Source of the DNA: Episyrphus balteatus | Lineage: Eukaryota; Arthropoda; Insecta; Diptera; Syrphidae | DNA length: 64,000 nucleotides | Assembly: GCF_945859705.1 (NCBI RefSeq) | Contig: NC_079134.1 | Span: forward strand, 166,319,718 to 166,383,717 | Direction of reading: 5' to 3' | In this document: one piece after another, positions 47,719-59,706 of the stretch | Position numbering within the stretch: position 1 is the stretch's first letter | How the letters are laid out: each line of letters begins with the position of its first letter | The notes under the pieces: generated by a model | Database searches by the model: none | What the model was told of the DNA's origin: nothing | The model's input: the letters and a program-made list of their open reading frames with translations, nothing else | Program-made: the position numbers and the translations under genes

Positions 47719-49845
47719 TAGGGTGGACCAAAAAAATTATTTTTCATTATTTTGATTTGCTCTACCGATAACTTGTTTTCTCAACACAAAATAATGCTAC
47801 CCTAATTTTTTCAGAATGTTTCGATGATGTTAAGGGGTTGCGCGCACCCCTTTATTAAAAAAAATAAGCTCTTTTAGTTTTTAATTTTTTTAAAGCTTAA
47901 ATAATTTTTTTATCGAAAAGCTGTTTGAGTAAAAAGTATTGAGTATCAATAGATCTACTTACCTCAATTTTTCTCTTTTCAAAAAAAAATATTTTTGACT
48001 GATTCCCAGGCGTTAGAAGTCGAAATTACTGATAAATGCTGGGAAAAAAGCCTTAAAACTATGTTTTACTGTTTTTTATAACGGTTAAAATTATTTTTAT
48101 CGTATTCCTCATTAAATTTACTATAAAAACCGTGCTTTTATATTGTTCAATTCTTCTTAGATTGATAAAAGAAAAATAATTTTTAAAAAAGATCGTACCA
48201 AAACAAGTGAAGGAAAAATGGGGGAGGGTACTATATCTTGGGTGCCGAGATTTGATAACAGTATTTTGTAGAGGAGTTAAATACGATCATTTTTCATTAT
48301 GTTAGGGGTGGTCTATCTGGCTCCGTTTAGGCGGGAATGGCAATTTTCTAAAAAATGACTTTAAATAATAAAAAAAATATTAAAATACAATGGCAACACT
48401 TACAGTTATGAATGATAGCTTTTTCAAAAGCCAGAACTGTACACTTTATTCTAATTTTGAATTAAAGTTATTTTAATCAATTGTTTTTGAAATAATCGAT
48501 TGAAAAGTAAAAAATTGGGAAAAAAAAGTTTAAAAAACACATTTAATACTGTTTTTGTCAAGATTGTGGATTACAATACAAAAAAATGGCTGATAAAATA
48601 AAGGGCACAATTGATTCCTTATTAAATACTGAAGTCCATATGTTTTAACGCTTTCTAGTTTTTGAGAAAATTGAAAAATAAAAAATTTCTTTTTTATCAG
48701 ACCTACTCGAGATCGTCCTTCTGGTTCCACGAAATTTTATTTTGATAACTATCCATATTTTTTTATGATGTTGTTGTTGATGCAGCGCCTTATAATGTTG
48801 AATATCGGATATGTTTTTTGATGGTGGCAAAAATATCAAAAACAGCCATACAAATTATAATCTGATAAAAAGAATTTTTTTTTATTTTTCAATTTTCTCA
48901 AAAACTAGAAAGCGTTAAAACATATGGACTTCAGTATTTAATAAGGAATCAATTGTGCCCTTTATTTTATCAGCCATTTTTTTGTATTGTAATCCACAAT
49001 CTTGACAAAAACAGTATTGAATGTGTTTTTTAAACTTTTTTTTCCCAATTTTTTACTTTTTAATCGATTATTTCAAAAACAATTGATTAAAATAACTTTA
49101 ATTCAAAATTAGAATAAAGTGTACAGTTCTGGCTTTTGAAAAAGCTATCATTCATAACTGTAAGTGTTGCCATTGTATTTTAATATTTTTTTTATTATTT
49201 AAAGTCATTTTTTAGAAAATTGCCATTCCCGCCTAAACGGAGCCAGATAGACCACCCCTAACATAATGAAAAATGATCGTATTTAACTCCTCTACAAAAT
49301 ACTGTTATCAAATCTCGGCACCCAAGATATAGTACCCTCCCCCATTTTTCCTTCACTTGTTTTGGTACGATCTTTTTTAAAAATTATTTTTCTTTTATCA
49401 ATCTAAGAAGAATTGAACAATATAAAAGCACGGTTTTTATAGTAAATTTAATGAGGAATACGATAAAAATAATTTTAACCGTTATAAAAAACAGTAAAAC
49501 ATAGTTTTAAGGCTTTTTTCCCAGCATTTATCAGTAATTTCGACTTCTAACGCCTGGGAATCAGTCAAAAATATTTTTTTTTGAAAAGAGAAAAATTGAG
49601 GTAAGTAGATCTATTGATACTCAATACTTTTTACTCAAACAGCTTTTCGATAAAAAAATTATTTAAGCTTTAAAAAAATTAAAAACTAAAAGAGCTTATT
49701 TTTTTTAATAAAGGGGTGCGCGCAACCCCTTAACATCATCGAAACATTCTGAAAAAATTAGGGTAGCATTATTTTGTGTTGAGAAAACAAGTTATCGGTA
49801 GAGCAAATCAAAATAATGAAAAAATGATTTTTTTGGTCCACTCTA
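47719..49845. mobile_element. Long-arm fold-back DNA transposon, 2,127 bp
   Basis: Arms of about 983 bp (47719-48701 and 48862-49845) are reverse complements with only scattered differences, around a 160-bp loop. The ends read TAGGGTGGACC and, complemented from the right, TAGAGTGGACC. The exact 8-bp duplication ACCCAGAT flanks it (47711-47718 and 49846-49853). An 8-bp duplication fits hAT or P-type transposases. No transposase frame is seen, so it is non-autonomous. High arm identity suggests recent formation or gene conversion. Confidence 0.9.
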
Positions 49846-51684
49846 ACCCAGATGAACACCTTCTTTTTCCAATATTATATCTCCGGAAGCAATTTTTATC
49901 TTTTTTTCTATTTTTTTTTTTTTTTTTTTTCATTTCATAAAATGACTCTCCCATTATATTTATTATCATTTTTGTTTTCATTTTTTTTTTCTTTTTCTAA
50001 TCCGAGAAGCAAAAACAAACCTAGACAATATTGTTGTCTTGCTTAGACTATAGTGGCTTTTGTATAAGAGTATGCTATTTGTATCTTAAAAATAGCTCGT
50101 GCCGACACGACGACGTAGTTTTGTTTTGAGAATATGTAGTAGAAATATACCTTGCCTATCTTTGGTGCATAAAAAGACACATTTAGACAAGCGCGCACAC
50201 ACCGCATATGTAATAATAAACATCTCTCTCCACATCTTCAAGATATAATACACGTTTATTGTATTTTTATGAATAAGGAAAGACAATATTAAGGAATGCG
50301 GGCGGCATGCATACCTACTATACCTATAATACCCTGACGTTTACCTTCGGAAAAAAAATTGTATCAAAGAAAATAACAACAAAACAACGTAGAAAAAAAA
50401 AATTTCCCTCACTTCTGCCGACATCAATGGAAAATAGAGAAGTGCTCATTAGTAAACGATGAATTCAAGAACGGATTGATGCTAAATGGCGCCCGGGAGT
50501 AATTTTTTTTTAATTTTTCAAATTAGTAGTTCAGAGAAAATATTTTTTGGACTTAGAAGAAAAACGTTTTTTTTTCGAGAAAACCGATTTTTTGGAATGA
50601 AATCGTTTTTTTGGGAAACGGCTTTTAATACTCTTTTTTAGTTGAAATTGAATTTGAGAAAAATATTTTTCTCAGTAATCACAATTTTTTTTCTCAATAA
50701 AACCGTTTCTTTTTCACATTTTCCGACAAAAATTGTTCTTAAAAAAAAAATAATTATTTTTTGAAAATAAAATTCACCAAAATTTTTCAATAAAAACGGC
50801 AGTAAACGTCTTTTAAAAAAAAAACTGTTTTTTTAGAGATTTTTTGGTTGAAAAAATACGTCTTTTGATAACGTCATTTTTCCGAGAGTACATACTTTTT
50901 TGTTATTGAGAAAACAGTTCTTTTGGTTAAAACGGCAATTTTAACGTTTTCTTTGTAAAAAAAAACATAATATTTCTCGCTTTTTAGATTTGCGAATTTA
51001 TTTCTTGAGTAGAAGTTTAAATAGAAACAATAACATTTGTAAGAAACTTGATGTTCAATAAAAACGGGGATAAACGTCTTTTCCGAAAAATAAACGTTTT
51101 TTGAGAACAAACTACCTTTTCGAGAAAAACGTTTTATTTTTTTTTTCGAGTTAATTTTTTTTAGAAAACGACTTGTTTGGTAAATAACGTTAAAAAACGT
51201 TATTTTTATCGCTTTTTTGATTTGCCAATTATTTAATGAGTAGAAGTGAAATAAGAAACAAAACCATTTGCAACAAACTTCCTGTTCAATAAAAATATGG
51301 ATAAAAGTCTTTTCCAAAAAAACGTTTTTTTTTTTGAGATTTTTTTCTAGAAAAACGTCTTCTATAAAAACTTCCTTTTCGAGAAAAACGTTATTTTTTC
51401 GAAACTAATTTTTTTTTCTCGAGAAAACAACACTTTTGGTAAAAAACGCCAATTTTATGTATTTCCTTGCAAAAAACGTTATTTTTATCGCTTTTTATAT
51501 TTGTTCAATTATTTAGTGAGTAGATTTGAAATCAGTAACAAAAAATCATTGCAAAAAACTTGTGGACCTACTTTTGGTTTTTAGGCCTATTTTTGGTCTG
51601 TGTCAGGTTCGTCCTTGTATGATAACAATCAAATAGGAGAAAAAAAAATGTGTTAAAGTCCGAGAACGATATTTGAAGAAAAGG
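48867..51684. repeat. 2,818-bp tandem duplication, copy 1
   Basis: Copy 1 covers the whole right arm of the fold-back element plus 1.83 kb of right flank. Every landmark recurs 2,818 bp later. In my reading the only difference is A at 51364 versus T at 54182. The junction at 51684/51685 lies in an AAAA stretch that also occurs at both ends of the unit, consistent with microhomology-mediated duplication. Confidence 0.95.
50960..51580. repeat. Degenerate three-unit tandem repeat inside the duplication
   Basis: Units start near 50988, 51215 and 51491. They share GAGTAGAAGT(T/G)(T/A)AA, GAAACAA..CATTTG and TTCAATAAAAA, followed by AAACGT(C)TTTTCC words. The minus frame at 50874-51317 (147 codons) spans two units and repeats FI(H/P)(I/V)FIE and FYS.N; it is a repeat by-product. 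The same series recurs at +2,818. Confidence 0.7.
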
Positions 51685-54502
51685 AAAAAGAATTTTTTTT
51701 TATTTTTCAATTTTCTCAAAAACTAGAAAGCGTTAAAACATATGGACTTCAGTATTTAATAAGGAATCAATTGTGCCCTTTATTTTATCAGCCATTTTTT
51801 TGTATTGTAATCCACAATCTTGACAAAAACAGTATTGAATGTGTTTTTTAAACTTTTTTTTCCCAATTTTTTACTTTTTAATCGATTATTTCAAAAACAA
51901 TTGATTAAAATAACTTTAATTCAAAATTAGAATAAAGTGTACAGTTCTGGCTTTTGAAAAAGCTATCATTCATAACTGTAAGTGTTGCCATTGTATTTTA
52001 ATATTTTTTTTATTATTTAAAGTCATTTTTTAGAAAATTGCCATTCCCGCCTAAACGGAGCCAGATAGACCACCCCTAACATAATGAAAAATGATCGTAT
52101 TTAACTCCTCTACAAAATACTGTTATCAAATCTCGGCACCCAAGATATAGTACCCTCCCCCATTTTTCCTTCACTTGTTTTGGTACGATCTTTTTTAAAA
52201 ATTATTTTTCTTTTATCAATCTAAGAAGAATTGAACAATATAAAAGCACGGTTTTTATAGTAAATTTAATGAGGAATACGATAAAAATAATTTTAACCGT
52301 TATAAAAAACAGTAAAACATAGTTTTAAGGCTTTTTTCCCAGCATTTATCAGTAATTTCGACTTCTAACGCCTGGGAATCAGTCAAAAATATTTTTTTTT
52401 GAAAAGAGAAAAATTGAGGTAAGTAGATCTATTGATACTCAATACTTTTTACTCAAACAGCTTTTCGATAAAAAAATTATTTAAGCTTTAAAAAAATTAA
52501 AAACTAAAAGAGCTTATTTTTTTTAATAAAGGGGTGCGCGCAACCCCTTAACATCATCGAAACATTCTGAAAAAATTAGGGTAGCATTATTTTGTGTTGA
52601 GAAAACAAGTTATCGGTAGAGCAAATCAAAATAATGAAAAAATGATTTTTTTGGTCCACTCTAACCCAGATGAACACCTTCTTTTTCCAATATTATATCT
52701 CCGGAAGCAATTTTTATCTTTTTTTCTATTTTTTTTTTTTTTTTTTTTCATTTCATAAAATGACTCTCCCATTATATTTATTATCATTTTTGTTTTCATT
52801 TTTTTTTTCTTTTTCTAATCCGAGAAGCAAAAACAAACCTAGACAATATTGTTGTCTTGCTTAGACTATAGTGGCTTTTGTATAAGAGTATGCTATTTGT
52901 ATCTTAAAAATAGCTCGTGCCGACACGACGACGTAGTTTTGTTTTGAGAATATGTAGTAGAAATATACCTTGCCTATCTTTGGTGCATAAAAAGACACAT
53001 TTAGACAAGCGCGCACACACCGCATATGTAATAATAAACATCTCTCTCCACATCTTCAAGATATAATACACGTTTATTGTATTTTTATGAATAAGGAAAG
53101 ACAATATTAAGGAATGCGGGCGGCATGCATACCTACTATACCTATAATACCCTGACGTTTACCTTCGGAAAAAAAATTGTATCAAAGAAAATAACAACAA
53201 AACAACGTAGAAAAAAAAAATTTCCCTCACTTCTGCCGACATCAATGGAAAATAGAGAAGTGCTCATTAGTAAACGATGAATTCAAGAACGGATTGATGC
53301 TAAATGGCGCCCGGGAGTAATTTTTTTTTAATTTTTCAAATTAGTAGTTCAGAGAAAATATTTTTTGGACTTAGAAGAAAAACGTTTTTTTTTCGAGAAA
53401 ACCGATTTTTTGGAATGAAATCGTTTTTTTGGGAAACGGCTTTTAATACTCTTTTTTAGTTGAAATTGAATTTGAGAAAAATATTTTTCTCAGTAATCAC
53501 AATTTTTTTTCTCAATAAAACCGTTTCTTTTTCACATTTTCCGACAAAAATTGTTCTTAAAAAAAAAATAATTATTTTTTGAAAATAAAATTCACCAAAA
53601 TTTTTCAATAAAAACGGCAGTAAACGTCTTTTAAAAAAAAAACTGTTTTTTTAGAGATTTTTTGGTTGAAAAAATACGTCTTTTGATAACGTCATTTTTC
53701 CGAGAGTACATACTTTTTTGTTATTGAGAAAACAGTTCTTTTGGTTAAAACGGCAATTTTAACGTTTTCTTTGTAAAAAAAAACATAATATTTCTCGCTT
53801 TTTAGATTTGCGAATTTATTTCTTGAGTAGAAGTTTAAATAGAAACAATAACATTTGTAAGAAACTTGATGTTCAATAAAAACGGGGATAAACGTCTTTT
53901 CCGAAAAATAAACGTTTTTTGAGAACAAACTACCTTTTCGAGAAAAACGTTTTATTTTTTTTTTCGAGTTAATTTTTTTTAGAAAACGACTTGTTTGGTA
54001 AATAACGTTAAAAAACGTTATTTTTATCGCTTTTTTGATTTGCCAATTATTTAATGAGTAGAAGTGAAATAAGAAACAAAACCATTTGCAACAAACTTCC
54101 TGTTCAATAAAAATATGGATAAAAGTCTTTTCCAAAAAAACGTTTTTTTTTTTGAGATTTTTTTCTAGAAAAACGTCTTCTTTAAAAACTTCCTTTTCGA
54201 GAAAAACGTTATTTTTTCGAAACTAATTTTTTTTTCTCGAGAAAACAACACTTTTGGTAAAAAACGCCAATTTTATGTATTTCCTTGCAAAAAACGTTAT
54301 TTTTATCGCTTTTTATATTTGTTCAATTATTTAGTGAGTAGATTTGAAATCAGTAACAAAAAATCATTGCAAAAAACTTGTGGACCTACTTTTGGTTTTT
54401 AGGCCTATTTTTGGTCTGTGTCAGGTTCGTCCTTGTATGATAACAATCAAATAGGAGAAAAAAAAATGTGTTAAAGTCCGAGAACGATATTTGAAGAAAA
54501 GG
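51685..54502. repeat. 2,818-bp tandem duplication, copy 2
   Basis: This is the near-identical second copy. It has only the right arm of the fold-back element (51685-52663) with one target-site copy ACCCAGAT at 52664-52671, which shows that the transposon was inserted first and the duplication followed. Confidence 0.95.
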
Positions 54503-56228
54503 AAAATTGAAAAAAAAAAAAAACATTAGAAAATGTTAAACCAGCTGAATGCATATAAAATGAGAAGTTCTTTTAACATGCAAACGCAAAGCAACAAGTA
54601 AGTCAAGAGGCAGTCTGTCATTTTGTCTATCTGTTTTTATTTTGATTGTCTCCATGTCGTCTATTTCGATGACGACGAATACGATGCCCGATGCCGCTGT
54701 TTGCCGTGCCGCCCGCTGTCGTCTAAAACGACATCATCTGTTTATTTGACTATTTTTTTTTTTTTTTTGTATCTTGTGTGGTTTTCAAATACAGATATCC
54801 CGCTGGTTTGTGCTTATAACACCATGACGAATGATGGATGGTCCATAAACATGTGTTTTTTTTGTTTTATTTGAAAAAAAAAATAAGAAAAAAAAAAACC
54901 AACTCGAGAAATGGACACACGTCGCGTCGGACGGAACCTCGAAATGGATCATTAACGCTTTTCGGATCTTCGCCTCATGCCAAATTATTTTTTTAAATAT
55001 GTACATATAGAAAAAAAGATTCGCACGCGATCTCTACACTTGCGTTTTAGTGTAATACTTATCTTCAATAGATTTGTTTTATTTTTGTCTTCTTATTTCA
55101 TTTTGGTCGTTTATTTCAATGATCCACTGACACAAATTGACGGATTGAGATTGCATGTGAAAAGAATTCATTCATGTTTGTAATTTTTTTTTTTGTTTGT
55201 TATTATTATTGAAAAATTACTACAATTTGAAAAATTGCAAAAATAAAACTTTGACACGCTATGTTTAGGAATGGAAATAATAGAAGAAAATGCTGGAATG
55301 TGTGTCGGGAATCTTTTTCTAAACAAACTTGTAAACTAAACTATTTTATGCGGATTCCAAAAACTCAAAATTTTTGAGAGTAATTTTTTGGGTTATAATA
55401 ATACACACCAAATTTCGTTAAGATCCGATTTTTTAAATGGATAACTCGATAAATGGCAACAAGAAAATGAAAAATCAATCTTGTCACGTTTTCATATCAC
55501 ATGAAAAATTTTTCCAATAATAATAACAACATCCATAAAGTCATAACATTTTCTAAAAAACTCATTTCAAATAAGTTATGGTCATTACCTATCTTCTTTC
55601 TTCTAACTAACATTTTTTATGAGAGAGTTTGAAATTGGTATTCCATTTGGAGTTTTTGTCATTTCCGGCTTTGAAGTTATACATTTATTATTGAGTGCTA
55701 GAAAATTGTGTTTTTCCTATCGTATACCTTTTACATTTAGACACTCACTTTTCAAAGCAATTAAATTGAACATAAAATGTCTCTTTAAAAATGAAGGGTG
55801 TCATGAGATGGTTATTGGAATTTTAAACAGGAATTTTAAACACAAGAAGTTACTTAAAATACAAGAATGAAAGTGTTTTTGTTATTTTATTTTGTGAAGA
55901 TGATACCCACGTACTTTGCTATGTAGTACCTATTAATTTTTCTCACATTTCAATAAGTGGTTTAATGGCTTTAACATTCTCTTAATTTTATTTATACAAT
56001 TTTGTGTTTATTTTAGTTTTGGGGAATGCATTTGCATTCTTTTAATATGAGATCAATATAGTTATTAAAAATCAAAGATACTATTTTAGGGCAGGATAAA
56101 CGTGAGAATATTTCAAACCAAATTTAAGGTGTCAGAGTCAGTGCTAGCAAACAATGAATATTTTTGGAATAGTCATTTAAATTCCACATGCCACTAATAG
56201 GGCCTGTAAGAATTGCAGATCTCATATA
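54503..56228. other. Unassigned, with a GC-richer patch
   Basis: The patch at 54655-54740 (GATGACGACGAATACGATGC, GTGCCGCCCGCTGTCGTC) stands out from AT-rich neighbours but has no recognised coding content. The frame at 55619-55870 (83 codons) is not recognised. Confidence 0.45.
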
Positions 56229-56684
56229 TGTAGGGTAGGATGGTATAAGAGTGCGCGGTCGATAAGAGTGCGCAAAGCGATTTACTACGAATTGAAAGGG
56301 AATATAAGAGTAAATGGACTTATTTTGGAGAGATCTTTGTGAGTTTGATCTGCTGTCAAAATTTCATTCAAATGTGTTTGTAAACAGAGGTGCTTGGTAA
56401 ATTTTAGTTTTTTAGCTCTTTTTTCTAGTTTTTCTTCATAAACAAATTGAATTTTCTGCTTAACTACAAAGAATAACAATAAACAAAGTACGGGATATTG
56501 AAAAGTCGACAAAAATAAAACATTTGAGGAACACATAAGTTTGATCATAAAGTGCATTGTGAAATACATATATATGTATTCTTCGATTACATGTCTGAAC
56601 GTGTAAGAGTGCGCGGGTTATAAGAGCAGTAAAAGGATCCAATGCTATCCAAGGCTTCAAAATAACTGGCATTTGCCAATATAG

Positions 56685-56855
56685 CAGCAAGCAGCAGCTA
56701 AAAAAAGCAATTCCTACAAAATAGAAACCAAATACAAGTTTGACAAAAAAGAAGTGAATGGAAAAACTAGAATAGGTATGTGGAAACTTTTTCGGAACCA
56801 TTAGTCGAAGACTTAATAGAATGTTTCTCATGCAAGGAGTGATGGCTCGAAAAAT
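56685..56855 (+). pseudogene. psq-like transposase remnant in P2
   Basis: Frame from 56685 reads QQAAAKKSNSYKIETK (16 residues), then YKFDKKEVNGKTRIG (next 15), and stops at 56802. One base over, FSEPLVEDLIECFSCKE (about 56789-56839) continues before a stop. The order A-A-K-K ... K-x-V-N-G-K-T-R-I-G then F-S-E-x-L-V-x-D-L-I-E is the order seen between the psq-like helix-turn-helix and the CENP-B-like domain in pogo/Jerky-type transposases. A frameshift separates the two and no catalytic domain follows. Minus-strand frames at 56285-56921 overlap and are taken as chance. Confidence 0.55.
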
Positions 56856-56962
56856 GCACTTTTTATTTTTGAAGATAGGCAGTTTTATCTGCGACTTTTG
56901 TGCAAATTTACCCCTGCGCACTCTTACAAACTAAGTCGCGCACTCTTACACAATAGTATGTA

Positions 56963-57487
56963 GGGGAAGTGGGGGCAAGACCGCCTATGGGGGCAAGACG
57001 GTTTTCGTACTAGTTGTATGTTGTACACTTGCAATATAAAAAAGGTGCCCTTTTTAATGTAATTTTTAGCAATTTCGGTTAAGACCCCGAAGAGTTACGG
57101 TAAATTTTGTGATTTTTCATCAAATTGTTATCGTTCATGTGAAATTTACTAGTTGTAATTGACACTGAAATAATTAAAATGTTTAACTTTTCATTTTTTT
57201 ATAATAGAAAGTGAATATTAAAAAGTATTTTCTGCGAAAGAAGGAGTCATAAAGATAAATAAAAAAAAAAAATAATACAGAACATCAAATATGATATGAC
57301 TGGTTTGATGTTTTTTCAAAACGTATTATCCTTTGTTCAGTATTTTTTTATTTTTTTTATAATGATGAGAATTTCGGCAAAAAACATTAAACTTAATGAA
57401 TAAAAACTTTATTCTATTTAAAAGATGTTTTTTATTGGTTTTTAAGACAGTCAAACACTGAGTGGGCGGTCTTGCCCCCACTTCCCC
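56963..57487. mobile_element. TA-flanked TIR element P3 (MITE), 525 bp, nested in P2
   Basis: A perfect 23-bp TIR starts GGGGAAGTGGGGGCAAGACC at 56963 and ends at 57487. TA flanks both sides (56961-56962, 57488-57489). GGGGGCAAGAC is repeated 18 bp inward at the left end. There is no coding capacity. It sits inside P2, so it is the younger of the two. Confidence 0.92.
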
Positions 57488-57694
57488 TATAAGAGTGCGC
57501 AAATGACCTAATGTGGTTTTTTGTATATAACTAATGAATTAATAGTTCTTTGTTGCCAGTTTTAAGTTTTTTTTTCGTTGCTTTGATTATAAACTAAAAA
57601 CCATACCTACATAAAAAAAGTAGTTAAATTCTTTTTGTTATTGTTTTATTTGGTGTTTTGTCAAAAGTGTGCACTCTCGTACCACCTTACCCTA

Positions 57695-59680
57695 CATCCC
57701 AAAAATAGCGATTCCTTTTTGATCTTAGACTATAAGTTTGCCCTTTGCGTGTTTGAATAACTAAAGTTCAGTTGCTTTTGTACAGCGAATACATTTTGCA
57801 TTAAATTCGGGTGTTCTGAATTCAGCCGTTTGATAAACTTGGCTTATATCAAAAATTAGATCTTAGTTGGGAACCTCATAATATAGAGAATTTCGTCAAA
57901 TCTTCTTAGTTTTTTTTTTTTTAGTTATTTTATAAATTTTATCTGTTCTAACGCTAAATGCTGAAATATTCAACATTTTCACTTTGAACTTAGAATAGGT
58001 AAATCTTGAAACATTATTCTGCACAGAAAAAAGTAATAGATTTTAAAAAATATTAAAATTGATTTATTTTGGACGCATTAAAAGAATGTAAATAGTCGAT
58101 TTTTTCATTCAAAAGTATCAACTTTTTATTCATTATAACTTATGATCTAGTTATTTTATCAAATTATTGGAACTTATTTGTGTGCGGAATAATGTTTTAA
58201 GGATTGGTATCAAATTAGAAGTAAAAATATTCAAAATTACTTATTAGGTTTTTTTGTCTGAAGAGATGAATTCAGGTATTTTTTTTTGATTTGTTTTCAT
58301 CTTTGACATTGTGCCTTCAGAATCGAGTGTGGAAAACTTATATTGTTTACTGGCCCTTATCTTAAACAATATATAAGTGTCCCAAATATCAGAGCAACTA
58401 GATTTAGCACACGGTTTGATTAGTTTACACTGTATTATTATTTTAGAGTAGTCATTAGCAGAAAAGGGTTTAAGTTTTCTTTTCGTAAAAGAAAACTTAA
58501 CGAAAAATTCTTTAAGTCCGTGATTACATTTTAGCTCAAGTAAAAAGGCGATATTTTTGTCCACCTTTCAACTTCACATTAAATTTTCTTTCTGACAAAA
58601 AAAGTGGAGTTTTGTCTCACATGTTGTGGGAAATAACTTTTTGTTAAATAATTTTGAAATGAAGTTGAAATTAATTCAATATCCCAAAATAGTCATGACA
58701 ATGCTTTATTATTATTTTACGTACGCATACGCACGTACATTTTAACAATGGAAACCTGTTAATTGTTCAGTTGCTGATATAAAATAAAGTGCGTTATATT
58801 CTGACACGAAAAAGTTATTTTTTTTTTCATTCAAAAAGTAGATTATTATGGATTTGGAATTTTAAACCCCTAAGTTAACCTCACTTTAGTACATATTTCC
58901 CTGTGCAAACAACATGTCAACTGTCAACCAACTGTCGGACAATTTGAACTTCATGATCTCTGAAATTTCCTTTTTATTTTCTAATTCCATCAAAATTCAC
59001 ATGGGACACCAATTAAATATCTTTCACCAACAGATGATACCCTCTTTTCTATCCAATTTATGAGCTTATTATAAAATATTACAACAATAACAGAAAAAAA
59101 AAGTAGAATACAAATAAAAATTGCAGGCATTCTTATATGTATCCCCTCCCCCTTTATTTCAAATCAAAACCAAAATTAATAACCATCTTATGCCTTTATA
59201 GTACTAAAGTAGAAAAAAAAAGAAGAAGGGACATTTGCAATCACATTAGTATGTAAACAAGAATCTCAAAGCCTGCAATTAAGTAAATTCCACTAATTCA
59301 GGATTTTTTTTTAAAGTAGATATCCTGAATTGAACTTGAAGGACGACACCCTTGTTCAAACCAACTGATTTTATTCTTTAAACATTGAATGACGGGAATT
59401 AATACTACTCTTCAACCCTCTTCTTTTTTAAATATCGTCATCGTTGGTTTGCCGTCATCTGTGACTGTCATATAGAGAAAATGTGTATTACGCGCAAAAG
59501 TAATAATATGAACTTTTCCAACAACAACAAAAAAACAGAATGAAAACCGAAATATTTACGTTGCATGGAAAATTATCCTATGGCACTCACTACACCCTCG
59601 GGAGGATATTAAAAATTCCACTTGTAACAACACACGACACGATATATCCATATAAACATGGGAGAGACAGTATAGGACTC
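57695..59680. other. Unassigned, AT-rich
   Basis: No gene is recognised. The minus frame at 58244-58564 (106 codons) is lysine/phenylalanine-rich without known motifs. Confidence 0.5.
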
Positions 59681-59683
59681 GCA

Positions 59684-59706
59684 CATCACACACACACACA
59701 CACACA
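59684..59706. repeat. (CA)n microsatellite
   Basis: CACATCACACACACACACAC continues to 59706, with a related GTGTGCGTGTGTGTGG tract at 59980-59995. Confidence 0.9.

Larger units (their letters stand above)
56233..57692 (+). mobile_element. TA-flanked pogo-like TIR element P2, 1,460 bp with insert
   Basis: The left end GGGTAGGATGGTATAAGAGT and the complement of the right end GGGTAAGGTGGTACGAGAGT form a 24-bp TIR with about five mismatches. TA flanks both (56231-56232, 57693-57694). ATAAGAGTGCGC is repeated 17 bp inward at the left end and recurs inside at 56605, 56915-56950 (facing) and 57490. It carries a decayed helix-turn-helix remnant and is interrupted by element P3. About 935 bp remain without P3. 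Confidence 0.83.

Noticed and set aside
50874..51317. 147-codon minus frame (and its copy at 53692-54135) as a gene
   Set aside because: It spans two units of a degenerate DNA repeat, and its presence in two copies is only the tandem duplication.
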